A DNA stretch of 44,263 nucleotides from NCBI GenBank assembly GCA_035624455.1, contig DASPRM010000129.1:1-44263 (forward strand), written 5' to 3'. The stretch comes from Terriglobales bacterium. GTDB taxonomy: Bacteria; Acidobacteriota; Terriglobia; Terriglobales; Acidobacteriaceae. A model generated the notes under the pieces. The model did no database searches. It had not been told where the DNA came from and saw nothing but the letters and a program-made list of their open reading frames with translations. The number at the start of each line of letters is the position of its first letter. The stretch's first letter is position 1. This document shows, piece by piece, positions 15,114 to 25,470 of this stretch. Made by a program: the position numbers and the translations under genes.

Positions 15114-16595
15114 TCACAACCCATTGCGCGCGACCTCCACTGCTTTCATCAGAGCCTTGGCTTTGTTGAGGCACTCTTCGTATTCACGCTCCGGCACTGA
15201 GTCGGCAACAATGCCGGCGCCGGTCTGGAGGTAGGCGCGCTTTCCTTTGATCATCATGGTGCGGATGGCGATACAGGAATCCAGATTTCCCGCAAAGTCA
15301 GCATACAGTACAGATCCGCCATAGATCCCACGGCGCAGCGGTTCCAGCTCTTCGATGATCTCCATGGCTCGAACCTTAGGAGCACCGCTCAGCGTGCCCG
15401 CCGGGAAGCAGGCTACGAAGACATCGAGCGCATCCAGATTGGGGCGCAACTCGCCCTCGATCGCCGACACCAGGTGCATGACGTGCGAATAACGTTCCAC
15501 ATACATCAGGTCGCGCACTTTCACGCTGCCATATTTGCTTACCCGGCCCACGTCATTGCGGCCCAGGTCCACCAGCATGACGTGCTCGGCACGTTCTTTT
15601 TCGTCGTTGCGCATGGCCCGCTCGATCCCTTGGTCCTCGGCTTCTTCCTTTCCCCGAGGGTGGGTCCCAGCGATCGGCCGGTACTCCACTTTGCTTCCTG
15701 TAACTCGCACCAGCATCTCCGGCGAGGATCCCAGCACCACCATGTCATCCATGCGCAGGAAGTACATGTATGGCGAGGGATTCACCGCGCGCAGAGCGCG
15801 GTAGATGCTGAAGGGAGAAGTCGTGGGCTGGAAGTCAATTCGTTGCGATAACACCACCTGAAAGATATCTCCCGCCGCGATGTATTCTTTGGCCGCATTC
15901 ACGCTGGCCATGAAGGTTTCCGGCGAGGTGGTGTGGTGTATGCGCATCCGGCCGCGGGTTGGCTTCGATAAGGCGGCCAGCTCCGCAGGTCTTACACCTG
16001 CCCGCAGCTTTTTCTCAATAGCCTCGATATCGGCTGCCGCGCGGTCATATGCCGATTTCGGCTTTTCATGCGCGACGTTCGCAGATGCCATGATGTGAAT
16101 CTGGTGGCGCAGGTGATCGAAGGCCAGCAGGCGGTCGAAGAACATCAGCCCGCAATCGGGTATATGCAGGTCGTTTTTCGCTGTCTCCGGCAGCTTTTCG
16201 AACCTACGTACCATGTCATAGGCAAAGAATCCCACGGCGCCGGCGGTGAAGGGAGGTAGGCCGGGAACCTTAGCGGGCCGATGCGTGGACAGCAACTCTC
16301 GCAAGATTGCAACCGCGTCTCCGATGCGGGCCGCGCATTCGCCATCGCGCTCAATCTCGATTGCATTCCCCAGGGCGGTGACCCGCATGTAAGGACGCGA
16401 CCCTAGAAAGGTGTAGCGCCCGATCTTTTCCCCGCCTTCCACCGACTCCAGCAGGAACGAACACGGCTCCTTTCCAGCAAACGCCAGGAAGGCCGAAACT
16501 GGGGTTAGCAGGTCGGCACTGATCGATTTGACCACTGGAATCAGAGTCGCATGACGGCTAAACTCCTGGAACTCTTTGAAGGTCGGGCGCAGCAT
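15114..16595 (-). CDS. trpE: Anthranilate synthase component I
   Basis: 493 residues with the chorismate-utilising fold. The N-terminal domain has LLES (48-51), the element that binds feedback-inhibiting tryptophan. The C-terminal domain has GDIFQVVLSQRIDF, NPSPYMYFLRMDD, PIAGTHPRG, LVDLGRNDVGRVSKYGSV, FPAGTLSGAPKVRAMEII and LQTGAGIVADSVPEREYEE, the chorismate and Mg binding set. LLES favours TrpE over PabB. Only trpG follows, so the other trp genes lie elsewhere. A TATAAT element sits 22 bp upstream. Confidence 0.95.
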   Translation of the reverse strand: MLRPTFKEFQEFSRHATLIPVVKSISADLLTPVSAFLAFAGKEPCSFLLESVEGGEKIGRYTFLGSRPYMRVTALGNAIEIERDGECAARIGDAVAILRELLSTHRPAKVPGLPPFTAGAVGFFAYDMVRRFEKLPETAKNDLHIPDCGLMFFDRLLAFDHLRHQIHIMASANVAHEKPKSAYDRAAADIEAIEKKLRAGVRPAELAALSKPTRGRMRIHHTTSPETFMASVNAAKEYIAAGDIFQVVLSQRIDFQPTTSPFSIYRALRAVNPSPYMYFLRMDDMVVLGSSPEMLVRVTGSKVEYRPIAGTHPRGKEEAEDQGIERAMRNDEKERAEHVMLVDLGRNDVGRVSKYGSVKVRDLMYVERYSHVMHLVSAIEGELRPNLDALDVFVACFPAGTLSGAPKVRAMEIIEELEPLRRGIYGGSVLYADFAGNLDSCIAIRTMMIKGKRAYLQTGAGIVADSVPEREYEECLNKAKALMKAVEVARNGL

Positions 16596-16616
16596 GCAGT
16601 GATCTCAGAAAGCCCG

Positions 16617-16622
16617 ATTATA
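16617..16622 (-). promoter_or_regulatory. Candidate -10 element for trpE
   Basis: A perfect TATAAT reads on the minus strand at 16622-16617, 21 bp ahead of the trpE start. No clear -35 lies 16-18 bp upstream. It implies a very short leader with no room for a Trp leader peptide or attenuator. Confidence 0.4.
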
Positions 16623-16689
16623 CGTGGCCTCTCGCTCTGCCCATTCCGCCGACCATTGAACGATCGTTTGCCGGTTCCTAGTTCGCAAA

Positions 16690-16720
16690 TTGACGCATCA
16701 CTGCGATCGTGGCTTATACT
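16690..16720 (+). promoter_or_regulatory. Candidate promoter for the MBL-fold gene
   Basis: TTGACG (16690-16695) and TATACT (16715-16720) are separated by 19 bp, slightly longer than ideal. The site lies about 110 bp upstream of the ATG at 16831 and diverges from trpE. Confidence 0.35.
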
Positions 16721-16830
16721 TCGTTCACTTGGAGACCCGACTCTCCTGCTTTAAGCCACAGTATTGCAGGGACCGGCAGCGATTGCGGCGGTTCGAATGC
16801 GGGCTTTAGCGGGGCGGTTAAGAGAGATAC

Positions 16831-17655
16831 ATGCACATTAGATTCTGGGGGGTCCGCGGATCTACTCCCACTCCCCAGCCCGAAAACATGCGCTACGGGG
16901 GCAATACCTCCTGCTTAGAAGTGCGCATCAACGGTCACCTGTACATCTTCGACTGCGGAACGGGATTCCGTAATCTGGGCAAGCACCTCTCGCGTCAATC
17001 GGAGGCCACGGGTCATCCCATTCAGGCGCACATATTCCTTTCGCATTTCCATTGGGACCATATTCAAGGGATCCCTTTCTTTACTCCTTTGTATGAAAAC
17101 TCGGAAAATCGCTTTCTCTTCCACTCCTCCAGCCGCAGCCGCGGTTTGCAGCGCGCGCTGGAAGAGCAGATGACCGATCCGTATTTTCCCGTGGACATGA
17201 GCCAGATGGCAGCGCATCGTCACTTCTATGACATCGATGAGGCTCGTCTCGACTTCGATGACTGCACCATCCGGACGATGTGGCTCAATCATCCTCAAGG
17301 CTGCCTCGGCTTTCGCATGGAGACGCCGAGTGGCATTCTGGTTTACGCCACCGACAACGAACCTGGTCACACCCTCTTTGACCAGAACGTTCGGCGCCTG
17401 GCCGAAGGCGCAAATATTCTGATCTACGACGCCCAATACCTGCCGGAGGAATACGAAGCCAAGAAGCGTGGCTGGGGACACAGCCATTGGCGCGAAGCGG
17501 TGAACATCGCCATGGAAAGCGGAGCCCAGGAACTGGTCCTCTATCATCACGATCCGGATCACAGCGACGAGTGCATCGATTCCATCGTCCGCGAAGCGCG
17601 CAATTACTACCCGCGAGTGCGTGCCGCCGCCGAAGGCTTGGAAATGCAGCTGTGA
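16831..17655 (+). CDS. MBL-fold metallo-hydrolase
   Basis: 274 residues of the metallo-beta-lactamase superfamily. The N-terminus (IRFWGVRGSTPTP, YGGNTSCLEV, FDCGTGFRNLG) is that of the phosphodiesterase/RNase Z-like branch. Metal ligands are the HFHWDH motif (72-77), Asp in VYATDNEPGH, and a late His in GWGHSHWREAV or LYHHDPDHSD. Relatives hydrolyse cyclic nucleotides or phosphodiesters, but the substrate is not readable. AGAGAGAT precedes the ATG. Confidence 0.88.
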   Translation: MHIRFWGVRGSTPTPQPENMRYGGNTSCLEVRINGHLYIFDCGTGFRNLGKHLSRQSEATGHPIQAHIFLSHFHWDHIQGIPFFTPLYENSENRFLFHSSSRSRGLQRALEEQMTDPYFPVDMSQMAAHRHFYDIDEARLDFDDCTIRTMWLNHPQGCLGFRMETPSGILVYATDNEPGHTLFDQNVRRLAEGANILIYDAQYLPEEYEAKKRGWGHSHWREAVNIAMESGAQELVLYHHDPDHSDECIDSIVREARNYYPRVRAAAEGLEMQL

Positions 17656-17734
17656 ATTCGCATTGCCAACAGTTGTCATCGTGAGGCGTGGCGCATTTTT
17701 GGCACTTCCGCTCAATCCACTAATCTTCGTGATC

Positions 17735-17763
17735 TTGCCTGCCTTCTCGCACGTGCATATACT
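17735..17763 (+). promoter_or_regulatory. Sigma70-like promoter of the glutamate dehydrogenase gene
   Basis: TTGCCT (17735-17740), an exact 17-bp spacer, then TATACT (17758-17763). Four of six and five of six bases match consensus. The start codon lies about 90 bp downstream. Confidence 0.55.
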
Positions 17764-17855
17764 CAAACTTCGCACCCGCCCTCATGGCGGGCTCAAGGTG
17801 CCACTATCAAGCAGCGGAATCATCCCCGACCAATCCGCTCTGCTCGGAGACATGC

Positions 17856-19130
<1,275 letters not shown>

Positions 19131-19196
19131 CTGCGGGACATAGTAACGAGCTCCGAATCGCTCCACGGTATCTGGCGAGAGCGCACAACCAGCGGA

Positions 19197-19225
19197 CTCG
19201 GCTTTCCCGCCGAGCTTTTTCTTTC
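19197..19225 (+). terminator. Rho-independent terminator after gdhA
   Basis: CTCGGC (19197-19202), loop TTTCCC, GCCGAG (19209-19214), then CTTTTTCTTTC. A six-pair GC-rich stem directly followed by a U tract, 67 bp past the gdhA stop. Confidence 0.85.
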
Positions 19226-19260
19226 TAGAATCACCAGCGACCGTCCTAAGACCACAATGT

Positions 19261-21849
19261 ATGCGAAGTCTCGCCTCCATTCCGCGGCCCGTGCTGCTGA
19301 CGACGGCTATCCTCTTTGCTGCGGCGACGGTTTTTTATTCCGCAGCCTGGATGTACTACATCCGCTGGCAACCACCTGTCGAGATAGGAGTTGAACTCGG
19401 CCCACTCCAGCCGAAAGGCTACCTCCAGATTGCGCGCATCATTCCCAACGGCCCCGCTGCCCAGGTTGGACTGCAAGCTGGTGACCGCGTGGTTGAGGTC
19501 AATGGCGAAAAGCTCTCCGGACTGAGTCTCCCTGATGCCGTAGCTCGCGGAAAGCCAGGCGAGGTGATTTCATTGCTGATAGAGCGTCCAGGAACCGGCC
19601 TGGTCCGTGCCTCCCTCGCGCTCATTGCCTATCAACAGTCCACCCTCTATACCTCTTCGCAGCGGTTAATGAATTCCATTTTGAGTCTTTACCCTGTGCT
19701 GTTTCTGGTAGTCGGGCTGCCAGTTCTGTTCCTTCGCCTCGAAAATCGCAACGCCTGGCTTCTCGCCATAATGTTTGCGGGCTTCATTGCCGCAGCTCCT
19801 CTCGCATTTTTGGAAGGGGCCATAAGCCCACCCCTTCGGCGATTCCTGTTCGCGTATATGGTTTTCTTTTATGGCTGGCTGCCGGCCATCTTCTATTGTT
19901 TCTTCGCCACTTTCCCTGCCTCCTCACCGATCGATCGCCGTATCCCTTGGTTGAAAACTGCGCTGGTCGTAGGCGGTGGCGCAGTAGCTCTAGCCTGCTC
20001 CGTGGTCGTGCTGGCGGGTGGAGGCATGTACTCCCTGTTGTTTGCAGTACTGCGGCCTGTGCCCGCGAAATTAGTGGTTATAGTGACCTCAATCTACAGT
20101 TTTGGAGGGTTTATTCTTGGCCTGGTTTCTTTGGTGTGGAACGACATTAGCGCACCAACTTCGGATGCTCGCCGCAAGACCCGCGTGATGGTTACGGGTA
20201 CTGTGGTGGGAGTTGCGCCCATCCTTGTTATCCGGTTTGTTGGGCTTTCTTCTCCCCTGAGGCGGCCAACCAACATTCCGTATTGGGTGCTGAGCTTCGC
20301 CATTGCTGCCCTGTTTCTAATTCCATTGTCTTTCGCCTACGCCGTGGTGAAACATCGCGTGCTCGAAATTCCCGTACTCTTGCGGCGAAGTGCGCGATAC
20401 GTTTTGGTGCAGCGCGGATTCGTCGTCTTGCTGTTTGCGGTGGCTGCCGCTGTCACTGCGTTGTTTACTCGCTTCTTTTCCCGCTTCTTCCAGGCCGAAT
20501 CGAACGCCGGCATGATCGCCAGCGTCGCCCTGGGAGTCGTGATGGTCTGGAGCTTTGCCCCGGTAATCAAGCGGGGTACGGAGCGCATCGACAAGGCCTT
20601 CTTCCGCAGCACCTATGATGTACGGCTCATCTTGCAGGATCTGGCAGAGAAAACCCGCTCGGTTGCTGACCGTCACGAGCTCGCAGCTCTGCTGCAGAAC
20701 CAGATCAACGGCGCCTTGCACCCGAAAACCTTCGCTTGCTTTTTTCGCAACGAAGATGGCGAGCTGACACAAGAGTCGGGGATTCCTGATGTCTCGATGA
20801 CAATTCCTGAGACCCATCCCATCGTGCAGGAGTCGGCGAACCGCGGCCGCTCCTGGGATGTTCTCCCCTCCGGACCCAATGGTGAGGATATGGGACAACT
20901 TCGCAATCTCGCACCCGAGTGCGTGGTTCCGATTCTCGGCCGTGGCGGCCGCCTGATCGGGTTGCTGGCGCTTGGGGAGCGCCTGTCGGAAGAGCCTTAT
21001 TCGCGAGAGGACAAGCGCCTGCTCGACTCGGTGGCCAGCCAGGCCGGCATGGCCCTCGAGAACATCCATCTAGCGGAGGAAATGGCGGCGCGCCTTGAGG
21101 CCGAGCATCGTGCGCATCAGGAAATGGAGTTCGCACGACAGGTTCAGAGCCGCCTGTTTCCTCAAAAGACGCCTCCTTTGGAGACGTTGGAGTACTCCGG
21201 AGTTTGTATCCAGGCGCGGCAAGTAGGTGGCGACTACTACGATTTTCTGGAACTGCGTCGCGGACGTCTAGCTCTGGTTCTGGCGGATATCGCAGGAAAG
21301 GGAATATCTGGGGCACTGCTGATGGCAAATCTCCAAGCCAACCTGCGCAGTCAATACGCCATGGCGCTGACGGACCTGGCTCAACTGCTGGTCTCGGCTA
21401 ACCGCCTCTTTTACCAGAACACGGGCGACAGCAGTTACACCACCCTTTTCTTTGCCGACTACGATGATCACAGCCGCCGTTTGCGTTACGTGAATTGCGG
21501 GCATCTTCCTCCTCTGGTGGTGCGTGGCCGCGCCAGCCATGAGCCACAGGTAGAACGACTCGAGAGCACCGCCACAGTTATGGGATTGTTCGAGCAGTGG
21601 GAGTGCGGCATCGCCGAAATTGACATGCATCCCGGTGATGTCCTGGTGATGTACACCGACGGGGTCACGGAAGCTTCCAATAGCGCAGACGAAGAATTCG
21701 GTGAGCAGCGCCTGGCAAGAGTGATTGCCGCCAACCGCAGCCTGCCCGTTTCTGACATTCAGCAACACATTGTGGCTGCGGTCCAGCAATTTTCGGGCGG
21801 CGAGCAGGCCGACGACATTACCCTGGTGGTCGCGCGCTGCCGTCCATGA
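19261..21849 (+). CDS. PDZ - membrane - GAF - SpoIIE/PP2C-type Ser/Thr phosphatase
   Basis: 862 residues. Order: a membrane helix (12-33); a PDZ domain (about 45-122; IARIIPNGPAAQVGLQAGDR, VVEVNGEKLSGLS); about nine further membrane helices (roughly 140-440); a GAF domain (about 455-610; TFACFFRNEDGELTQESG, DSVASQAGMALENIHLAEE); a short coiled coil; and a SpoIIE/RsbU phosphatase domain (about 640-860). The phosphatase metal residues are in GGDYYDFLEL, LVLADIAGKGISGALLMA, VMYTDGVTEASN and ADDITLVVAR. RsbU-type phosphatases dephosphorylate anti-anti-sigma factors in partner-switching pathways; no STAS or anti-sigma gene is adjacent. The PDZ domain probably faces the periplasm and could sense unfolded or peptide ends (inference). 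Confidence 0.9.
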   Translation: MRSLASIPRPVLLTTAILFAAATVFYSAAWMYYIRWQPPVEIGVELGPLQPKGYLQIARIIPNGPAAQVGLQAGDRVVEVNGEKLSGLSLPDAVARGKPGEVISLLIERPGTGLVRASLALIAYQQSTLYTSSQRLMNSILSLYPVLFLVVGLPVLFLRLENRNAWLLAIMFAGFIAAAPLAFLEGAISPPLRRFLFAYMVFFYGWLPAIFYCFFATFPASSPIDRRIPWLKTALVVGGGAVALACSVVVLAGGGMYSLLFAVLRPVPAKLVVIVTSIYSFGGFILGLVSLVWNDISAPTSDARRKTRVMVTGTVVGVAPILVIRFVGLSSPLRRPTNIPYWVLSFAIAALFLIPLSFAYAVVKHRVLEIPVLLRRSARYVLVQRGFVVLLFAVAAAVTALFTRFFSRFFQAESNAGMIASVALGVVMVWSFAPVIKRGTERIDKAFFRSTYDVRLILQDLAEKTRSVADRHELAALLQNQINGALHPKTFACFFRNEDGELTQESGIPDVSMTIPETHPIVQESANRGRSWDVLPSGPNGEDMGQLRNLAPECVVPILGRGGRLIGLLALGERLSEEPYSREDKRLLDSVASQAGMALENIHLAEEMAARLEAEHRAHQEMEFARQVQSRLFPQKTPPLETLEYSGVCIQARQVGGDYYDFLELRRGRLALVLADIAGKGISGALLMANLQANLRSQYAMALTDLAQLLVSANRLFYQNTGDSSYTTLFFADYDDHSRRLRYVNCGHLPPLVVRGRASHEPQVERLESTATVMGLFEQWECGIAEIDMHPGDVLVMYTDGVTEASNSADEEFGEQRLARVIAANRSLPVSDIQQHIVAAVQQFSGGEQADDITLVVARCRP

Positions 21850-21973
21850 GTGGCCCTTCCGCTGGTCAGAATTTACAATCAAAAATGTTGAACCGCATCG
21901 CCAGCCTCTGCGTAACTATCGCCAGTCCTATGGGGGATTTCGGCCCAGTCTTCGCAATCCAAGGAGACATCTC

Positions 21974-23803
21974 TTGAACAAGAATTTTGTTGTTTCTTTC
22001 AGCCTGTGGCTGGCCTCGATCACGATAGCCGTGCCGCTGCTAGCGCAGTCCAAGCCCACTCAAGCAGTCAAGCCGGCGCCTAAGGCGTGGGTAGTGCGCA
22101 GCGATGAGAATGCACAGATTCTTATCCAAATCATGGCTCGCTTTACGCCGGAAGACGCGAGCTCTTTCGGCGCCGAGGGATTTGACGAGCAGATCATCGA
22201 CCTGAAACCGAATTTTGTTGCGCGCGAGCATGTCGCGGTTGAGCAGGCCATACACGACTTGCAATCCCGTCTGGCTTCAGAGAAGGATCCGCTGGTCCGG
22301 CAGGATCTCGAGATCCTTATCGATGCTGCGCAGAGGCAGAATCGTGAACAAGAACTGGAGGAGAAATATCAGATCCCTTACCTGGATATGAGCCGGACCG
22401 TGTTTCTGGGCATGCGCTCGTTGCTGGATGATCAGGAACCACAGGAGCGGCGGCAGAAAGCATTAATTCGCCTCAAACGCTACGCCGGAACTGAGCCCGG
22501 ATACGAACCCATTACGGTTCTGGCCGAGCGATACACACGCAGCCGCATGAACACACCTGGGCTGATTGGTCCCTACAAAGGCGAATTGGAGAAGGACCTG
22601 GCTCAGAGCCAATTCTTCGTCGACGGCATTGCGAGACTCCTGGCGAAATTCCAGATTTCCGGTTACGAACAGTCCTACGCCAAGCTCAAAGTGCAGCTCA
22701 CGGCGTACAACGACTTCCTGCGCAAAGAAATTGCACCCAAGGCTCGCAACGATTTTCGTCTGCCAGCGGAACTCTATGCCTTCCGGCTGGAGGACGTCGG
22801 AGTCGACATCCCTCCTGCTGAGTTGGCGGGGTTAGCGCATGCTGCCTTTGACGGCATCCAGAAACAGATGCAGGCGCTTGCGCCGGCGGTGGCAAAGCAG
22901 CGCGGCTTCTCTTCCACAGATTACCGCGATGTCATTCGTGAGTTGAAGAAAGACCAGTTTCAGGGTGATGCCATTCTCGCCCATTATCAAAAACGAATTG
23001 CGGAAATCGAGCAGATCATCCGCAGGGAACACCTGGTCACCTTGCCCGACCGTCCTATGCGAATCCGCCTGGCCAGCGAAGCAGAGGCTGCCAATATTCC
23101 AGCCCCCAACATGCACATGCCGCGTTTGATCGGTAATACCGGTGAAGTGGGTGAATTCGTGCTGCCGCTGACCATCCCCTCTGCAGCCGGTGCTAAACCG
23201 GGCACGATGCAGAACTTCGACGACTTTACGTTTTCCGCCGCCTCCTGGACCCTGACCGCCCATGAGGGGCGCCCGGGACATGAACTCCAGTTCGACTCCA
23301 TGATTGAGCGCGGTGTGTCTCTGGCTCGTGCCATCTTTGCTTTTAACAGCACCAATGTCGAAGGCTGGGGGCTCTATTCTGAGTACATCATGCAACCGTA
23401 CATGCCGCCAGATGGCCAGCTGGTTTGCCTGCAACATCGCCTGCTGCGATCTGCTCGCGCTTTTCTCGACCCCGAACTGGAGTCGGGCAAGGTAACTCCG
23501 GAGCAGGCCAAACGAGTGCTTACGCAGGATGTGGTGTTATCAGATGTAATGGCCAATCAGGAAGTGGAGCGCTATATGTTCCGGGCCCCCGGCCAGGCGA
23601 CTTCTTATTTCTACGGCTACACCAAGCTGGTTGAGCTTCGCAAAGATACGCAGCAGGCTCTGGGCAAGAACTTCGATCAGCAGAAATTTCACGACTTCAT
23701 TCTTGCTCAGGGACTCCTTCCGCCAGCTCTGTTGCGCAAGGCAGTGATGGAGGAGTTCGTGCCCCGGGTGAGAGCGAAAACAAACGCCATAGCTTGGAAC
23801 TAG
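21974..23803 (+). CDS. DUF885 family secreted hydrolase (metallopeptidase-like)
   Basis: 609 residues from a TTG start at 21974, chosen because AAGGAGA lies seven bases upstream and a signal peptide begins there (NKNFVVSFSLWLASITIAVPLLAQ). The open frame continues upstream but without sense. The body is long and helical, and carries HEGRPGHE (430-437), the HExxPGH motif typical of DUF885, followed by NVEGWGLYSEYIM, which supplies the next Glu ligand. Some relatives are annotated as dipeptidyl peptidases or carboxypeptidase-like enzymes; the substrate here is unknown. Located in the periplasm or outside the cell. Confidence 0.85.
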   Translation: MNKNFVVSFSLWLASITIAVPLLAQSKPTQAVKPAPKAWVVRSDENAQILIQIMARFTPEDASSFGAEGFDEQIIDLKPNFVAREHVAVEQAIHDLQSRLASEKDPLVRQDLEILIDAAQRQNREQELEEKYQIPYLDMSRTVFLGMRSLLDDQEPQERRQKALIRLKRYAGTEPGYEPITVLAERYTRSRMNTPGLIGPYKGELEKDLAQSQFFVDGIARLLAKFQISGYEQSYAKLKVQLTAYNDFLRKEIAPKARNDFRLPAELYAFRLEDVGVDIPPAELAGLAHAAFDGIQKQMQALAPAVAKQRGFSSTDYRDVIRELKKDQFQGDAILAHYQKRIAEIEQIIRREHLVTLPDRPMRIRLASEAEAANIPAPNMHMPRLIGNTGEVGEFVLPLTIPSAAGAKPGTMQNFDDFTFSAASWTLTAHEGRPGHELQFDSMIERGVSLARAIFAFNSTNVEGWGLYSEYIMQPYMPPDGQLVCLQHRLLRSARAFLDPELESGKVTPEQAKRVLTQDVVLSDVMANQEVERYMFRAPGQATSYFYGYTKLVELRKDTQQALGKNFDQQKFHDFILAQGLLPPALLRKAVMEEFVPRVRAKTNAIAWN

Positions 23804-23996
23804 CATTGTTGCGGCTGCTCCCTGCTGGCTTTCGGTCTTTGGGCATGGGGAGCATCTGACCTCTCGACCTTGATCTGGATCGGGTAAAAAATCATCAGGG
23901 CACAGTTACCGGCAACGGTCCAACAGTCGTAAAATCTTGCTACGGCCAGATTTTCAGACTCCCAGGGCCCGGCATTTCCGGGGAAATGGTTTTTGC

Positions 23997-25412
23997 ATGT
24001 CGATCGCAAAAATTCGCGACGGCCTTGTCGAGATTTACTGCGATGGTGAATGCCGTTACGTCCGGCCTTCCTTCTGGGAGCGCTCCTATCTGCTGTGGGT
24101 TTTTCGTAATTTTCGCCGCTTGCCAGTGCAAGTTCTAAGCTCGGGGCAGCAACAAATGCTGGAACGGCTGGCGCGGCGCGCTCGCGCCCCCCTCCGCAGC
24201 GAGCGCATCGATCCCCTGCTAGTAATCGGGCGGGCAGAGTTCTCACGCTTGGGAAGGAAGCCCGTTTCGCGTCTCGCGCCCAAACCGGCTTTTGAGAAGC
24301 TGCTTGCGACGGGCTCCGGCCCGCAAGCGGTTTCCGCCCCCGTCCCAGATACGGCAAGTCCGCCGGCGAGTACTTCTCTTCCACCCAAGCCGGAGTCGCC
24401 TCACTTGCCGGTCTTGGTAAAGCCCACGCCAGCTCCCATTCTTTTGCCCGGCAAGAGCCGCGTGTCCAGACCTTCCGCTGATCGAAACCGCCTTGCCCAT
24501 CCAGACTGGATCCCAATCTCTTCCCGTTCACGGGAATCAGCAGAACCGCGCTCGGCATCGCCGACAGATTCGAAATCGAACGTGCGATGGGCATGGCTAG
24601 CCATGGCAGCAGCCGCGGTCATTCTGTCCGCAGGGCTTGTCCTGCGGCTCCGTACCAGTCCAGACACCGTCCAGCAGGCCCGGCCTCAAGCGGCGAGTAC
24701 TGCTTCCCCAGCTACGCATTCATCCTCCAAATCTCAGGGAGCGCCCACTGCGTCAAAAACCTCCTCTCCAATGAATGAGACCCGAAGTCAGGCATCGCAG
24801 CCCACACTAGCTTCACAGCCTATAGTCGACCCAGCTAGCAGATCCTCGCTTGCGACGCCCGGCCCAAACCGAATTTCCCCACGGAGTGCACCCAATACGG
24901 CGGTGACGCTTGCGCCGCCACCCGAGGCCGCGGCTCTTCCTAACGCTATTGCGGTTTCACCCAACCTTGGTTCTGTGCCCCTGGATGCACTGCCGGCTGA
25001 TGCGTCCGGTATCGCCACAGGGTTCACCCAATCCCCTGGACCATCTTCAGACCCACTGTCCTCCGAGCGGATAAATACAGCGGCTGCCAACGGCACACCA
25101 ATTACCCGGCCGCTCGGGGCTATGCTCGCTCCTCAACACGTGATTTATCCGGCCTTCCCCAAGTCTGAAAAGCTGGGAACCGGCAAGGAAGAAGTCATCG
25201 TCAGGGCTGTAGTGAGTGCAAAGGGAAGCGTGGAAAGCGTGCAAATTGTGAAGGGCGATCCAGCGCTGGCGTCAGCGGTTGCCAACGCGGTCCGACAATG
25301 GCGCTATTCGCCATACATTGCGAACGGCCATGCCGTCTCAGTCGAAACCACCACCGCTTTTACGATTCTTGGACCGGACGCGGTCACGGTCCGGTTCCTT
25401 CCCGCGCAATAG
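23997..25412 (+). CDS. TonB-C-domain protein with atypical N-terminal domain
   Basis: 471 residues from ATG 23997. Residues 1-85 form a basic soluble domain I do not recognise (VEIYCDGECRYVRPSFWERS, LLWVFRNFRRLPVQVLSSGQ). A Pro/Ser-rich stretch follows, then one membrane helix near 198-220 (WAWLAMAAAAVILSAGLVL), a long Ser/Thr/Ala/Pro-rich linker (about 220-370), and a TonB_C domain at 375-460 (VIYPAFPKSEKL, VVSAKGSVESVQIVKGDP, AVRQWRYSPYIANGHAVSVE). The membrane helix lies much further in than in a normal TonB, so an unknown domain of about 200 residues sits in the cytoplasm. Ends 58 bp before the interrupted hydrolase. Confidence 0.78.
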   Translation: MSIAKIRDGLVEIYCDGECRYVRPSFWERSYLLWVFRNFRRLPVQVLSSGQQQMLERLARRARAPLRSERIDPLLVIGRAEFSRLGRKPVSRLAPKPAFEKLLATGSGPQAVSAPVPDTASPPASTSLPPKPESPHLPVLVKPTPAPILLPGKSRVSRPSADRNRLAHPDWIPISSRSRESAEPRSASPTDSKSNVRWAWLAMAAAAVILSAGLVLRLRTSPDTVQQARPQAASTASPATHSSSKSQGAPTASKTSSPMNETRSQASQPTLASQPIVDPASRSSLATPGPNRISPRSAPNTAVTLAPPPEAAALPNAIAVSPNLGSVPLDALPADASGIATGFTQSPGPSSDPLSSERINTAAANGTPITRPLGAMLAPQHVIYPAFPKSEKLGTGKEEVIVRAVVSAKGSVESVQIVKGDPALASAVANAVRQWRYSPYIANGHAVSVETTTAFTILGPDAVTVRFLPAQ

Positions 25413-25470
25413 AATCGCACTTCGCGCCTCGCCTTGCTTCCCATCCCAAGCCCCAGTAAGCTCTCCGCCC

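Noticed and set aside
14592-15200. Open frame of about 200 codons on the plus strand
   Set aside because: Antisense of trpG and the end of trpE; no recognisable protein sequence.
15114-16595. Reading this gene as pabB instead of trpE
   Set aside because: The LLES feedback site and the adjacent trpG favour anthranilate synthase; a dual-use glutaminase remains possible.
16755-16830. GGTTCGAATGC, resembling a tRNA T-arm
   Set aside because: No acceptor stem, anticodon stem or D-arm can be folded around it.
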